Assembly (NCBI GenBank): GCA_900215285.1
Contig: OCMG01000002.1
Coordinates: 1-64,000 of the forward strand
Direction of reading: 5' to 3'
Source of the DNA: Ensifer adhaerens
Lineage (GTDB): Bacteria; Pseudomonadota; Alphaproteobacteria; Rhizobiales; Rhizobiaceae
DNA length: 64,000 bases
A program made the position numbers and the translations under genes. The notes below the pieces were generated by a model, which ran no database searches, was not told where the DNA came from, and saw only the letters and a list, made by a program, of their open reading frames with translations. Shown here piece by piece: positions 54,656-63,972 of this stretch; the stretch's first letter is position 1; every line of letters begins with the position of its first letter.

Positions 54656-56737
54656 TTACTTCTGCGGACCGTCACCGCCCGGCTTGCCCGGCAGCGTGTC
54701 CTTGAAGAGTTGGTAGTCACCCTGCTCGGCGGTGGGCACATAGAGGCGCTCGCGAATGACCGAGTCTTCAGCCCAGTTGAACATGTAGATCGGCGTCCCG
54801 GGCGGCACGTTCTTGAAGCGCTTGTTGACGATCAGCGCGCCCGGATATTCCACAAGGCCCACGGTGTTGATGTTCGTCGTGTAGATCTTCTGGTACTGCT
54901 TCATCAGCTCAGCCTGCTCCTTCGGGTCGCTCGAGACGATGAACTTGTTGACCGTGTCGGCAAGCTCCTTCTCGAACGGCATCAGGTCCAGCTCGTTCTT
55001 GCTGTTGGCGCGGTGGAACCAGCTGGTGCGCGGACCCGTAGCGGCAAGCTGTGGCGTGTTCTGGACCACCGAGGCAAGCTCTGCCTGCGTGCGGTGAACC
55101 TGCCAGTCGAATTTGCCCGCATAGTTGGCCGCATCGCGATCCTTGCCACTCTGGGCATTGAGCACGACACGGATTCCAAGCTTCTGCATCTGGGCAATGA
55201 CGCCTTCCGCCAGGCTCTTGTCGGTGTTGTAGTCGTTGCTGACCAGGAGCGAAACTTCGACATCCTTCCCGCCGGCCGTGCCTGCGGGGAAGTTGACGAT
55301 CCCGTCGCCGTCCGTATCCTTCAGACCGGCCGCTGCCAGTTCCTTCTTGGCCCCCTCAAGATCAAAGGGATAATACATGGTCGACTGGCGATCATAAAAG
55401 TTCGAGCCCGACAGGATACCGCCCGGGTAGGTGGCTACGAACGGGCCCTTGACGAGCGAGTCCCCCAGCTCCTTGCGGTTCAGAGCCATCGTCACGGCCT
55501 TGCGGAAATGCTCGTTGCGGTTCAGCTCTCGGATTGCCTGAGCCCGTTCGTCCGGATCGCCCCAGCCGTTTGCGGAAAAGTTCATTTCGAGATTATAGCC
55601 GATCAGACGCGGACCGAAGGCAAGACGGGCGGGTGCATCCTTCTGCGCCGCGCGCTTCAGCGATTCCACAAAGTTCTCCGGCTGTTCGAGATTTGAAAAG
55701 TCGCCCGAGCCGGCAACAGCCTGAACGTCGCGGTCCGCCCAGGTCGAAAGCTTGTAGTGCATCTCGTCCAGATAAGGCAGCTGGTTGCCCTTTTCGTCGA
55801 CCTTCCAGTAATACGGATTGCGGCGCAGGACGATAATGTCATCCGGCCGGTAGGCCACAGGAACCCAGGCCCCCATGACGGGGAAGTTCAAATAGCTGGG
55901 CGGAAAGGCGTTCTTGTACTGATCGTAGGTATTCTTGGAATATTTGGGATGTTGCGGCTTCAGAACATGCGCCGGGCCGGGGCAGAACGTGCCATAGGCC
56001 ATGTTGTAGATGAACTGCTTTGGGAATGCGTCCTTGAAGGTCCATTCCACCGTGTATTTGTCGAGCGCCTTCAGGGTCGTGCCGGCGCCAAATGTCTCGG
56101 GCGTAGCGCCATTGAGAGGCGACACATTCCTGTCGAGCACGTTGTCGTTCCAGTAGAACATGACGTCATCGGAGGTAAACTCGACACCGTCGGACCATTT
56201 CGCGCCCTCTATGAGGTGCATGGTCAGCGTGTGGCCATCCTTCGACCATTCCCAGCTCTTGGCCAGATTTGGCAAGGGCTTCAGATCCTCCGCCTTGACC
56301 TGGAACAGCGGACCGGTGCGCGTCAGGCATTCATAGAGACCGATATCGATGCCGCCCCAGCCCTGGTTCTGCCCGGCCCAGTAGTTCCAGCCTTCCGGCC
56401 GACCGCCAATGACATGGCGCATCGTTCCGCCATAGACCCCGATACCGTCAACCATGTTGCCGGTCTTGTAGACCATCGGTTCCTTGGGCAGACGATCCTT
56501 GACCGGCGGCAGCTTGCCCTTGTCGACGAAATCTTTCGTGACCCAGGCTGGCTCGTGATACTCGGGCAGCGCCTTGTATTCGAGGATATCCTTGCCATCC
56601 ACATATTTGACCTTGGTCTGCGCCGGGAAGTCCGGCGGTTGCGGCACGACCGTCAGGTCGGACGCCACAGCGCTCGCTGCGAAGACCGACACGCCCACCA
56701 TCAGGGCGGCCGTTCGCAAAAGATATCGGTTAGTCAT
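54656..56737 (-). CDS. Family 5 extracellular solute-binding protein, probably for alpha-galactosides
   Basis: A 693-residue periplasmic protein with signal peptide MTNRYLLRTAALMVGVSVFA and cleavage near ASAVASD. The fold is SBP_bac_5 (AKSWEWSKDGHTLTMHLIEG, KWSDGVEFTSDDVMFYWND). The size is well above peptide-binding DppA (about 530), matching the AgpA-like group of rhizobia. The ATG at 56737 has GGGGAGTGAGG before it; a GTG two codons up is the alternative. It is encoded between the GH4 and permease genes, so galactosides such as melibiose or raffinose are the expected ligands. Confidence 0.87.
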   Translation of the reverse strand: MTNRYLLRTAALMVGVSVFAASAVASDLTVVPQPPDFPAQTKVKYVDGKDILEYKALPEYHEPAWVTKDFVDKGKLPPVKDRLPKEPMVYKTGNMVDGIGVYGGTMRHVIGGRPEGWNYWAGQNQGWGGIDIGLYECLTRTGPLFQVKAEDLKPLPNLAKSWEWSKDGHTLTMHLIEGAKWSDGVEFTSDDVMFYWNDNVLDRNVSPLNGATPETFGAGTTLKALDKYTVEWTFKDAFPKQFIYNMAYGTFCPGPAHVLKPQHPKYSKNTYDQYKNAFPPSYLNFPVMGAWVPVAYRPDDIIVLRRNPYYWKVDEKGNQLPYLDEMHYKLSTWADRDVQAVAGSGDFSNLEQPENFVESLKRAAQKDAPARLAFGPRLIGYNLEMNFSANGWGDPDERAQAIRELNRNEHFRKAVTMALNRKELGDSLVKGPFVATYPGGILSGSNFYDRQSTMYYPFDLEGAKKELAAAGLKDTDGDGIVNFPAGTAGGKDVEVSLLVSNDYNTDKSLAEGVIAQMQKLGIRVVLNAQSGKDRDAANYAGKFDWQVHRTQAELASVVQNTPQLAATGPRTSWFHRANSKNELDLMPFEKELADTVNKFIVSSDPKEQAELMKQYQKIYTTNINTVGLVEYPGALIVNKRFKNVPPGTPIYMFNWAEDSVIRERLYVPTAEQGDYQLFKDTLPGKPGGDGPQK

Positions 56738-56812
56738 CCTCACTCCCCTTTGAAATGGCGACTTCCTGCGCCGTCTTCACTGGTTTTGACCGGGCCTCCC
56801 GCCCGGCTTATC

Positions 56813-56834
56813 GACGGCCCGTAGAAGGGCCGTC
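56813..56834. other. Hairpin between GH4 and binding-protein genes
   Basis: GACGGCCC (56813-56820) pairs with GGGCCGTC (56827-56834) over a 6-base loop. A T-run follows only on the plus strand (AAATTTTT), so for the minus-strand operon it is more likely a processing or stabilising element than a terminator. Confidence 0.45.
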
Positions 56835-56876
56835 AAATTTTTCGCAGCCATGTCCGGGACCGGCTGGATGCTGGCC

Positions 56877-58328
56877 TCAACTTGCCTGCTTGATGGCGCG
56901 CAGTTCCTCGATCGAGCGCACCTCGCGACGAGCAGAACCCTGCCAGTCGCGCGTTTTGACGGTCGACGTTTTCAGCCGCTCCCGCGCTGCCGGAACGGCA
57001 TCGGCATATTGCGGCAGCCATTCGGCCTGCGCGACCAGCATCTCGTCCACCATCTGCCACACCTCCTCCGGCGTGCAGATTGCACCGACCAGCGGATCGT
57101 GCATCACCGCCTGCTTCAGAAGATCGACATCGCCGGTGACAGCCGCATGCACCGACATGCGCTGCACATTGATGGAGGCGATGCAGGTCGCAGCTGCGGC
57201 TTCGGGAAGCGTGATGCCTGCCGCCATGTTGATGCCGAAGCGGTCGACGAAGCCGGGCGATTCGATGATCGCGTCCGAAGGCAGATTGGTGATCACACCG
57301 TTGTTCTTCTGGTTGAAGTGGCCACGATAGACGCGACCGGTCTCGATTGCCTCAAGGATATAGCTCGCATGTTCGCTGGACCGCTTGTAGGCCGAGAGCG
57401 GACGCTTCGCGCGGTCGAGCACTGTCGGAAACTCGGTCTCGAACCAGTTGCGGTTCTCGGTCGTATAGCGCAGGTAACCGCCCGTTTCGCCGTGGATCCA
57501 GTCCGACATATCGATCCACTTGACGATCTCGTCTGGCCGTTTGCGATACCAGGGCAGATATTCCGACAGATGGCCGTTGCTCTCAGTCGAATAGACCCCG
57601 AAGCGCTTCAGGACGTCGATTCGGACCTTTTCCTGCTGGCTGATAACCGGATGGCGCTCGAAAGCGGCAACCAGTTCCTCCTTGCCGATCCTGCGACCCT
57701 TGACGCGGACATCGACATACCAGGTCTGGTGGTTGATGCCCGAGCAGATGAAATCGAGATCTTCATGCGCAACGCCGAGAACCTCCGCGATCTGTTCGCC
57801 ACCATGCTGAACACCATGGCAGAGGCCGATCGTGTCGACCTTTCCGTAATCGATCGCCGCCCAGGTGTTCATCGCCATCGGATTGGCGTAGTTGAGGAAC
57901 CTGGCGCCCGTCTCCGCCACCTCACGAATGTCCCTGCAGAAGTCAAGAATGACCGGGATGTTTCGCTGGCCGTAAAAGATACCGCCGGCGCAAATTGTGT
58001 CGCCGACGCACTGATCGACGCCGTATTTCAAAGGGATGCGAATATCATCGGCATAGGCTTCAAGACCGCCCACGCGGACGCAGGAAACCACATAACGGGC
58101 CCCTTCGACCGCCTTCCGACGATCTGTCGTGGCGGTAATGCGGACCTTGAGCCCGTTCGCCTCCTTGATCGTCGTCAATACCTTTTCGATAAGGGAGAGA
58201 TTGTGCTCCGAGGTATCCGTCAGCGCAAATTCGACATTCTCGAACTCGCTCACCTTTAGAATATCGGAGAACAATTTGCGCGTAAACTCGACGCTGCCCG
58301 CCCCAATGATTGCAATCTTGAAACTCAC
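56877..58328 (-). CDS. melA: Alpha-galactosidase/alpha-glucosidase family, GH4 (MelA-like)
   Basis: A 483-residue NAD- and metal-dependent glycosidase. The N-terminal Rossmann motif is IAIIGAGSVEFTRKL. The catalytic metal region is TIGLCHGVQHGGEQ (Cys/His), and FLNYANPMAMNTWA and CSGINHQTWYVDV are MelA-type signatures. GH4 enzymes act through a 3-keto intermediate, not by Glu/Asp acid-base chemistry. The start is a GTG with GGGAGAGA upstream. It is the first gene of the operon with an oligopeptide-type importer, so it hydrolyses imported alpha-galactosides in the cytoplasm. Confidence 0.92.
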   Translation of the reverse strand: MSFKIAIIGAGSVEFTRKLFSDILKVSEFENVEFALTDTSEHNLSLIEKVLTTIKEANGLKVRITATTDRRKAVEGARYVVSCVRVGGLEAYADDIRIPLKYGVDQCVGDTICAGGIFYGQRNIPVILDFCRDIREVAETGARFLNYANPMAMNTWAAIDYGKVDTIGLCHGVQHGGEQIAEVLGVAHEDLDFICSGINHQTWYVDVRVKGRRIGKEELVAAFERHPVISQQEKVRIDVLKRFGVYSTESNGHLSEYLPWYRKRPDEIVKWIDMSDWIHGETGGYLRYTTENRNWFETEFPTVLDRAKRPLSAYKRSSEHASYILEAIETGRVYRGHFNQKNNGVITNLPSDAIIESPGFVDRFGINMAAGITLPEAAAATCIASINVQRMSVHAAVTGDVDLLKQAVMHDPLVGAICTPEEVWQMVDEMLVAQAEWLPQYADAVPAARERLKTSTVKTRDWQGSARREVRSIEELRAIKQAS

Positions 58329-58493
58329 CGCTCTCTCCCATGCATTTCAGTGCCTAAGCACAAAAGGCCCGACAAAAACGACGCATGCTGGAATCGCCTC
58401 GACCCGCCTTGCCTGCGCAATTTCGCTCTGTTGATGAATGATTATCCCGATGGTCCCGACACTGAAAAGAGAAGCGTTATGCTATTGAGGGTA

Positions 58494-58509
58494 AAATTGT
58501 GCTCAATTT
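58494..58509. promoter_or_regulatory. Inverted repeat upstream of the alpha-galactosidase gene
   Basis: AAATTG (58494-58499) and CAATTT (58504-58509) form a perfect 6-base dyad with a 4-base spacer, about 165 bases before the GH4 start. On the minus strand TTGAGC within it could be a -35 box. It is a candidate operator for a regulator encoded elsewhere. Confidence 0.4.
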
Positions 58510-59946
58510 CACGACTTGAGGCAGGCCTTTAGAAGCCGCTTCAGAGCCGCCCCCCCTTCAACGAGGGCGAAATTCAGCCGAAACGTCGAGGGAGAGTAGA
58601 AGCTGGCTTTATGTCCCGTTCGCCGGACGCGACTAAGAGGTCTCCCACCACCTCCTAGAACTCAGGAATCCGCGCTTAAGGCCGACGCCGAGGGCCTTGG
58701 AGCCACTGTTTCAAGAAAACACTATGCGGTTGAGACAAAGCCTCAAAAGTCTCAAATGAAACAAATAGCGACATTTACTTTCGTCAAACGTATTCAGGGA
58801 AAATATGTCGCGCGGCCCTGTTGAGCGACATCGAGCCGGCACCGCCCGTTTAAAACCCACAGCACGACGTTGGAAACCCGGAAAACCTAGCCATTCGTGA
58901 GGAAGCGCGCCCGTGGGAAAGGCCCCTACCCCTCCCTTGCCGCCATCTTGATCAGCCTATGCTAGGGCTGTTGAACAAAAGCAGGTGCGGCATTGCGCCC
59001 GTTTTTGCCCGACGCGCCGCACCCGATCTGGAGCGCCACTGATCACGGTGTCGGCAGGCCCTGGACTCAATCAGCCAGGAGGGCTGGACGATAACGCATG
59101 CCGTCCCTGAGAGCTGGCCATTAAAAGCTCGCTCAAGTGATTTCCAAGAGGCAGACCGCTGTAGGCGTCCAACTGTAGGGGGCACGATTCCGCTGCGGGG
59201 CAACCAGCATTTTCCGAGATTTGATAAGCCTCATCCGCCCTCGAGATCCCCGTCCCGGAACGCGAGCCGCTCTATCGCAGATCGTGGCGCTACTCCGACA
59301 TCGAGACAAGCCTTGACCGGCACAGAAGATTACCAGAAAAAGGGCAGGCATGCGCAAAGTTTCATGCGCCCCCTCCCGTCCATTGCGGTGAGCACCAGTC
59401 ACCTGGACCCGCATTGCCCCGCAGGAGCCCGCGCAAAAGCTTCAGCGCAGACGAACGGGCGTCATTGATGGCATATGCTTCTAGAGCGCCGGGAAGGCCT
59501 CGTGAGAGGATTCCGGTGCCCGGCGATGGATGCGAAGTGACCATTTCAAATTCGGCCACCCGCGCCTTTTGAAGGCCATCGAAAACCGGGCCGAACAGGC
59601 AGTCAGATTGCAGTCTTCTCGCAGCCAGAAGTCACCGTTAGCCCGCTGAAAGGGATCGATGGCCTTCAGCTCCCCTCCCCTGCATCGGGCACTTGCGAAA
59701 ACCCCGGGGCGGCCACCAAATTATTCACCATATTCAAACTGACGCCTTGCCCCCACCCAAGAGCAACTCCCGCGTTCTTTACGCCGCTTCACCGACCGTC
59801 ATCTCCTCGCAGAGCCACCAAACCACGCGAAAGGGCCCAGGCAAATTCATCGACACACCGCCAAGGGTCGCCGCGTCGACAGGATCTAGAACGTGATTCC
59901 TCCTGCCAGAACGCCCCGGCGACCGAGGCCCGCAGGCGGACGAACC

Positions 59947-59987
59947 AAAAAAAATAGTCCGCATCGGCGCGAAAACCGATGCGGACT
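59947..59987 (-). terminator. Rho-independent terminator/attenuator after repB
   Basis: On the minus strand AGTCCGCATCGG (59987-59976) pairs with CCGATGCGGACT (59967-59956), a perfect 12-base stem with an 8-base loop, followed by A and then eight T. It lies 89 bases after the repB stop. In repABC plasmids a similar hairpin in the repB-repC spacer (the S-element) attenuates repC under control of a small antisense RNA. Here it would simply end the repAB transcript. Confidence 0.85.
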
Positions 59988-60075
59988 CTTGACGTCGATT
60001 CGAGGACGTGCGACCCATAAGCTGCGACACTTAGAGAGGGGCTTCCACGACGGCGACGTCTGGGGGCCTTTCTTT

Positions 60076-61056
60076 TTATCGGCCCCGCTTCTCCGACAGA
60101 TATTCCGAATACAGCCTGTCGAGATTTTCTGCGACGAAACGACCGAAGTCGGGACCGCTCTTTGCTTTCAGCGTCATTGAGAAGGCACCGGCCGATTGCG
60201 AGAACTGGGCAGACACGAGCTTGTCCTTCGTCTGCCACCCTTCCAGCTTCGCGGCTGGCTTGCTCTTCCTGACAGGCCTGTCCCCCTGCTTGAGCGCAAG
60301 ATAAAGACCGTTAAATCTTTCATCGCTGGATTGACCGCGGAATGAAGGATCGGAAACGATCTCCTCGATCCGTTCCGCATTGGATTCCTTGCCGGCTAAC
60401 AATGACAGCTCCACCCAGCGTTCGCGACCCACGCCGCGCGCGGGCCCGATTGCCGACAAAATGCCTTCACCGATGCGGGAGGTCACGGACACCATCTTCG
60501 AGAGGGCTGCGGCATTTGCCGCGAGCGCCGATCCGATGACATCGCGACCATAGCCGAGTTCCTCAAGCCTCTTGGCAAAGAGTGCACGCTCGATGAAGCT
60601 GAGGTTGGCGCGGGCGGAATTCTCCTGACCTTGCGCGATGACGTGAGAGCGGTCGTCGATCGCCTTCACGACAGCCCTGACCGCCCGTCCCAACTCACGT
60701 GCGGCCCGGACGCGTCGGTGACCGAAGACGATCTGATACCGTCCGTCGCGATCGGGATGCGGCCGCAGCAGGACAGGGGAGTCCTGGCCCCGCTCCGCGA
60801 TTGCGGATTTCAGAGCCTCAAACTGCTCTTCATCGTCTTCCAGCCGATCTGATACAAAGGAACCGTCGATATCGGCGGGGTCGATCTCGATGACAGCTTC
60901 GCCCTCCAGGAACTTGTCCGCCTGACGCGCCAACTCGTCGAGAGACCGTATCATGGTCTTTGAAGCACCGCGCATCGGATATGTACCCGCCGAAGCGGGG
61001 GCCGCCTCCTCCGTATCCGCCAAACCGGCGAGAAGATTCTTACGCGCCATTGTCAT
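60076..61056 (-). CDS. repB: Plasmid partitioning protein RepB (ParB family)
   Basis: A 326-residue centromere-binding protein. It opens MARKNLLAGLAD, the usual RepB start. The ParB/Srx nuclease-like domain is seen in DSPVLLRPHPDRDGRYQIVFGHRRVRAARELG, and the HTH follows (LNFIERALFAKRLEELGY-type region, then SALAANAAALSKMVSVTSRI). The C-terminal dimerisation region ends SEYLSEKRGR. It follows repA by 56 bases on the same strand. Confidence 0.95.
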   Translation of the reverse strand: MTMARKNLLAGLADTEEAAPASAGTYPMRGASKTMIRSLDELARQADKFLEGEAVIEIDPADIDGSFVSDRLEDDEEQFEALKSAIAERGQDSPVLLRPHPDRDGRYQIVFGHRRVRAARELGRAVRAVVKAIDDRSHVIAQGQENSARANLSFIERALFAKRLEELGYGRDVIGSALAANAAALSKMVSVTSRIGEGILSAIGPARGVGRERWVELSLLAGKESNAERIEEIVSDPSFRGQSSDERFNGLYLALKQGDRPVRKSKPAAKLEGWQTKDKLVSAQFSQSAGAFSMTLKAKSGPDFGRFVAENLDRLYSEYLSEKRGR

Positions 61057-61112
61057 TCATCCTATATCACTGGAAATATTCGATATTTCCGCGTTTTTGT
61101 CAGCCGACAACT

Positions 61113-62324
61113 TCAACGTCCCCACGCGGTATGCACCAGTTGGGTGATTTCCGCATTCACGGCCTCCAACGCCTCCATCGCACGGTCGTAGGTCGAACGC
61201 GTCATCTGGGTCCGCTCCACCTCGTAAAGCGTCTGCTTTGTGATGCCCGCGTCGGAAACCGCCGTCGATTTCAGCATCTGGTTCTTCAGCATGAACTCGT
61301 TGAAAAGCGTCTGCATGAAACCCACCATCTGCGCCTGTGGCACATCCGTCGGCTCGTAGCGGGTGACAAGATAGCGATACCACGAGAGATTGACCTCAGC
61401 ACCGGCCTGACGGATCGGCTTCAGAATGCCGCCCAGCATCAACAGGAACTGTCCCATGGACATGACGTCCAACATCTGGGGATGAATCGTGATCAGGACG
61501 CTCGTCGCGGCCACCAGAGCGGTGATTGTGAGATAGCCCAACTGCGGCGGGCAGTCGATGACGACCACATCATACTGCTCGTCAACCTCCGCCAGGGCAC
61601 GAGATATGCGCGTGAAAAACGTCTTTCCCTCATTCGAGTTCCGATTGGCCATCGCCAGGGGCGTGTCATACTCGAATTCCTGAAGCTCCAGATTTGCCGG
61701 AACGATATCGAGCCCCGGAAAATTAGTGGGCCGAATGACGTCGGAGATGGACTTGCGCTCGTCGTCGTAGCGGATGGCTTCATAAAGCGACTGCGTCTGA
61801 TCCAACTCGGGCTGAAAACCATGCAATGATGTCAACGAGGCCTGCGGATCGAGGTCAATTGCCAGTACGCGATGACCAGTCAATGCCAGATGCTGGGCGA
61901 GATGGGCTGCGGTGGTGGTCTTGGCTGAACCGCCCTTGAAATTGACGACGGCGATAACCTGAAGCTTCTCTCCCGGCCTGCGGCGCGGAGAGTAATCCTT
62001 TACCTCGGTTCGACCATGCTGGTTCAGATAGTCCCGAAGCTCCGCCATCTGCTGAGCCGTATAGGACCGGCGGCCTGACGGCGAAGTCTGGGGCAGGGGG
62101 CCTTTGCCTTCCAGATGCAGCTTCTTCAATGTGCTTTGTGACACGCCGAGGAAATGTGCAACCTCGGCCAGCGAAAACGGCCGCAGCGTCTTGTGGGCGG
62201 TCGGCGGAAACCGCTGCAGGCTGAGCAGGTGCAGCTTCTTCGAGATCAGGTCACCCTGTTCGAGAATCTCGTCCTCAAAGTGAAAGGCTGCGCGTTCTGT
62301 CGCTCTTGAGGTGACGGCGTTCAT
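61113..62324 (-). CDS. repA: Plasmid partitioning ATPase RepA (ParA family)
   Basis: A 403-residue protein. An N-terminal HTH region (FSLAEVAHFLGVSQSTLKKLH) serves operator binding. The deviant Walker A motif, VVNFKGGSAKTTTAAHLAQH with Lys130 and Lys135, and the Walker B-like VVVIDCPPQLGYLT mark a ParA ATPase. RepA of repABC systems both segregates the replicon and represses its own operon, consistent with the inverted repeat just upstream. Confidence 0.96.
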   Translation of the reverse strand: MNAVTSRATERAAFHFEDEILEQGDLISKKLHLLSLQRFPPTAHKTLRPFSLAEVAHFLGVSQSTLKKLHLEGKGPLPQTSPSGRRSYTAQQMAELRDYLNQHGRTEVKDYSPRRRPGEKLQVIAVVNFKGGSAKTTTAAHLAQHLALTGHRVLAIDLDPQASLTSLHGFQPELDQTQSLYEAIRYDDERKSISDVIRPTNFPGLDIVPANLELQEFEYDTPLAMANRNSNEGKTFFTRISRALAEVDEQYDVVVIDCPPQLGYLTITALVAATSVLITIHPQMLDVMSMGQFLLMLGGILKPIRQAGAEVNLSWYRYLVTRYEPTDVPQAQMVGFMQTLFNEFMLKNQMLKSTAVSDAGITKQTLYEVERTQMTRSTYDRAMEALEAVNAEITQLVHTAWGR

Positions 62325-62339
62325 CGAGGCTGAATTCCA

Positions 62340-62380
62340 AATAACGATTTTCGGACGAGGTGGAATGAATAATCGTTATT
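62340..62380. promoter_or_regulatory. RepA operator candidate, 10-base inverted repeat
   Basis: AATAACGATT (62340-62349) and AATCGTTATT (62371-62380) are exact reverse complements separated by 21 bases, immediately upstream of repA. The size and place fit the autorepression operator of repABC operons. Confidence 0.72.
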
Positions 62381-62428
62381 ATCGCAGATTCGGGCGATAG
62401 CGCAAGAGAACAGGGTTAATGATCCTTG

Positions 62429-62449
62429 ACGGCCCGCATCCTGGGCCGT
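62429..62449. terminator. Hairpin between fucU and repA
   Basis: ACGGCCC (62429-62435) pairs with GGGCCGT (62443-62449) over a 7-base loop. It lies after the fucU stop on the minus strand and before the repA promoter, so it may insulate the rep operon, though the T-run on the minus side is poor. Confidence 0.5.
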
Positions 62450-62501
62450 TTCTTATCCGGCTGAACAAGTCGGCAAACGTTGCAGCAATCCGAGCGATCG
62501 T

Positions 62502-62930
62502 CTACTTGATAACACCCTTCTTCAAAATGATATTCCCATAAAGACGCCGCTCGCCGGTCTGTACTACGGCATAGGCCTTCCGCGCGCGATCATAAAATGC
62601 GAAGCGCTCCAAGCTATCAATCTTAGCCGGGTTATCCGCCGCGCGATCAATGATGGCCTGGAATTCGGCAACCACCTCGGGAACCGCACTGGGGTCGCCC
62701 ACGACCTGCATGACCAGAGCCGGGTCGGGAACATAGCTGTCGAGGGGCAAAAGCGTCAAAATAGCTTCCAGAGCCTCGGTCGCATAAATACCGTCGAGCC
62801 GAATACACGGGACACCTGAGCTTTCCGCCGGAAAATTGGCATCAGCAATGACGATATCATCACCATGGCCCATGGCAGCGAGAGCATGAAGCAGGTCTGG
62901 GGAAAGAATAGGCGGGATGTTGCGAAGCAT
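62502..62930 (-). CDS. fucU: RbsD/FucU family mutarotase, probably L-fucose mutarotase
   Basis: A 142-residue protein. HALAAMGHGDDIVIADANFP carries the conserved His and Asp of the family, and the length and C terminus (RLYGNIILKKGVIK) match FucU more than RbsD. It interconverts sugar anomers to feed catabolism. It starts one base after the stop of the aldo/keto reductase gene, so the two are co-transcribed. Confidence 0.92.
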   Translation of the reverse strand: MLRNIPPILSPDLLHALAAMGHGDDIVIADANFPAESSGVPCIRLDGIYATEALEAILTLLPLDSYVPDPALVMQVVGDPSAVPEVVAEFQAIIDRAADNPAKIDSLERFAFYDRARKAYAVVQTGERRLYGNIILKKGVIK

Positions 62931-62931
62931 G

Positions 62932-63972
62932 TCAGTTCTCCATGGGGACAGGTGAGTCGGCGCGAATCAGGCCTTCGCCTTTCAGATCGGTCCAAAGGGC
63001 AGGGGGAATGTCCGTGCCAAGAAGCGCTACATTCGCCAGGAGCTCCGCCCGGTTCGTCGCGCCGGGAATGACGGTTTTGACGCAGTCAGGTCCGAAAACG
63101 AACTGAAGGGCTGCCGCAATCAGCGGCGTCGCATGCGCTCTGCAAACGGCTTCAATCTTCCGGACACGCTCCAGGATGTCGGGCGAAGCGGCTTCATAAT
63201 TATAGCGCGCACCCTCCACGGCGCCCGTCGCCAGGATGCCCGAATTATACGGCCCGCCCAGTATGATCCCGACATCACGCTTGTCGCAAAGTGGCAGAAA
63301 GCTCTCCAACGCATCCTGTTCAAGAAGCGTATAGCGGCCGGCGAGCAGAAAGCAGTCGAAATCTCCGAGCGCAAGAAGCCTCTCGCAAACCTGCCACTCG
63401 TTCACGCCTGCGCCGATCGCGGAGATGTCACCCGCCTCGCGCAGTTCCACAAGAGCTCGATACCCCCCGCCATCGAAGAGCTCCCGCACCTTCGCGTCAC
63501 TCTCTTCCACCGATCCTTGAGAAAAGGCGCATACATCATGAACCAGAAGAATCTCGGCGTGATCTCTCCGAAGGCGCATCTTGCTTGCCTCGTAGCTGCG
63601 CATCACGCCGTCATAGGTATAGTCAAAGACGATACGCTTCTGCGGCACATCCACAAAACTCTCGGGCGTCACCTCGTCCGGCTCGCAATCCAGAAGCAGC
63701 CGGCCTACCTTTGTCGAGAGGATGACGTCATTGCCATCGAACAACGCCAAGGCCTTGCCGAAACGCTCCTCTGATCGACCCAACCCATATTGAGGGGCGG
63801 TGTCAAAGTAGCGGATCCCCACATCATAAGCAGCGCACAACGCCGCATGCGCGTCCGCGTCGGAAACTCTGCGATAAAGATTGCCAAGCGGGGCGCCCCC
63901 AAACCCCATGCGTGTCAAACGAACACGCTCTCCCGTGCGCCCGTTCAAGGGAATCAGATCATTCGGCTTCAT
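62932..63972 (-). CDS. Aldo/keto reductase, L-fucose dehydrogenase-like
   Basis: A 346-residue AKR. The catalytic tetrad is visible: Asp and Tyr in RYFDTAPQYGLGRSEE, Lys in ILSTKVGR and His in ILLVHDV. It resembles D-threo-aldose/L-fucose 1-dehydrogenases (also pyridoxal dehydrogenase relatives). Paired with FucU it would oxidise L-fucose to the lactone, the non-phosphorylative route. The ATG at 63972 has CCCCTTTC (GAAAGGGG on the minus strand) upstream. Further operon genes probably lie beyond the window. Confidence 0.88.
   Translation of the reverse strand: MKPNDLIPLNGRTGERVRLTRMGFGGAPLGNLYRRVSDADAHAALCAAYDVGIRYFDTAPQYGLGRSEERFGKALALFDGNDVILSTKVGRLLLDCEPDEVTPESFVDVPQKRIVFDYTYDGVMRSYEASKMRLRRDHAEILLVHDVCAFSQGSVEESDAKVRELFDGGGYRALVELREAGDISAIGAGVNEWQVCERLLALGDFDCFLLAGRYTLLEQDALESFLPLCDKRDVGIILGGPYNSGILATGAVEGARYNYEAASPDILERVRKIEAVCRAHATPLIAAALQFVFGPDCVKTVIPGATNRAELLANVALLGTDIPPALWTDLKGEGLIRADSPVPMEN

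Larger units (their letters stand above)
58329..60075. other. Long gene-poor interval (1.75 kb) downstream of repB
   Basis: No open frame here shows a ribosome site together with family features. The first 200 bases are the GH4 promoter region. Minus-strand frames around 59133-59559 (for example GALEAYAINDARSSALKLLR) look faintly protein-like but are short and mutually out of phase, possibly decayed genes. repC, which normally follows repB, was looked for and not found. The right end contains the strong hairpin at 59947-59987. Confidence 0.55.

Noticed and set aside
53486..55696. 736-codon plus-strand frame opposite the DppB-like and binding-protein genes
   Set aside because: Shadow of well-supported minus-strand genes; it also crosses the two hairpins.
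58961..58990. GGCTGTTGAACAAAA stretch reminiscent of IS5-group insertion-sequence ends
   Set aside because: No partner inverted repeat, target duplication or transposase frame was found nearby.
58329..60075. Possible repC or repC remnant
   Set aside because: I read all short frames on the minus strand and saw none of the RepC N-terminal features I know; none exceeds about 150 codons and none has a ribosome site with family similarity.
58329..62501. parS-type sites GTT-N4-GC-N4-AAC expected near repABC genes
   Set aside because: Scanning by eye gave only imperfect matches such as GTTAGCCCGCTGAAAG near 59638, with the wrong centre; a computed scan of the whole replicon would be needed.
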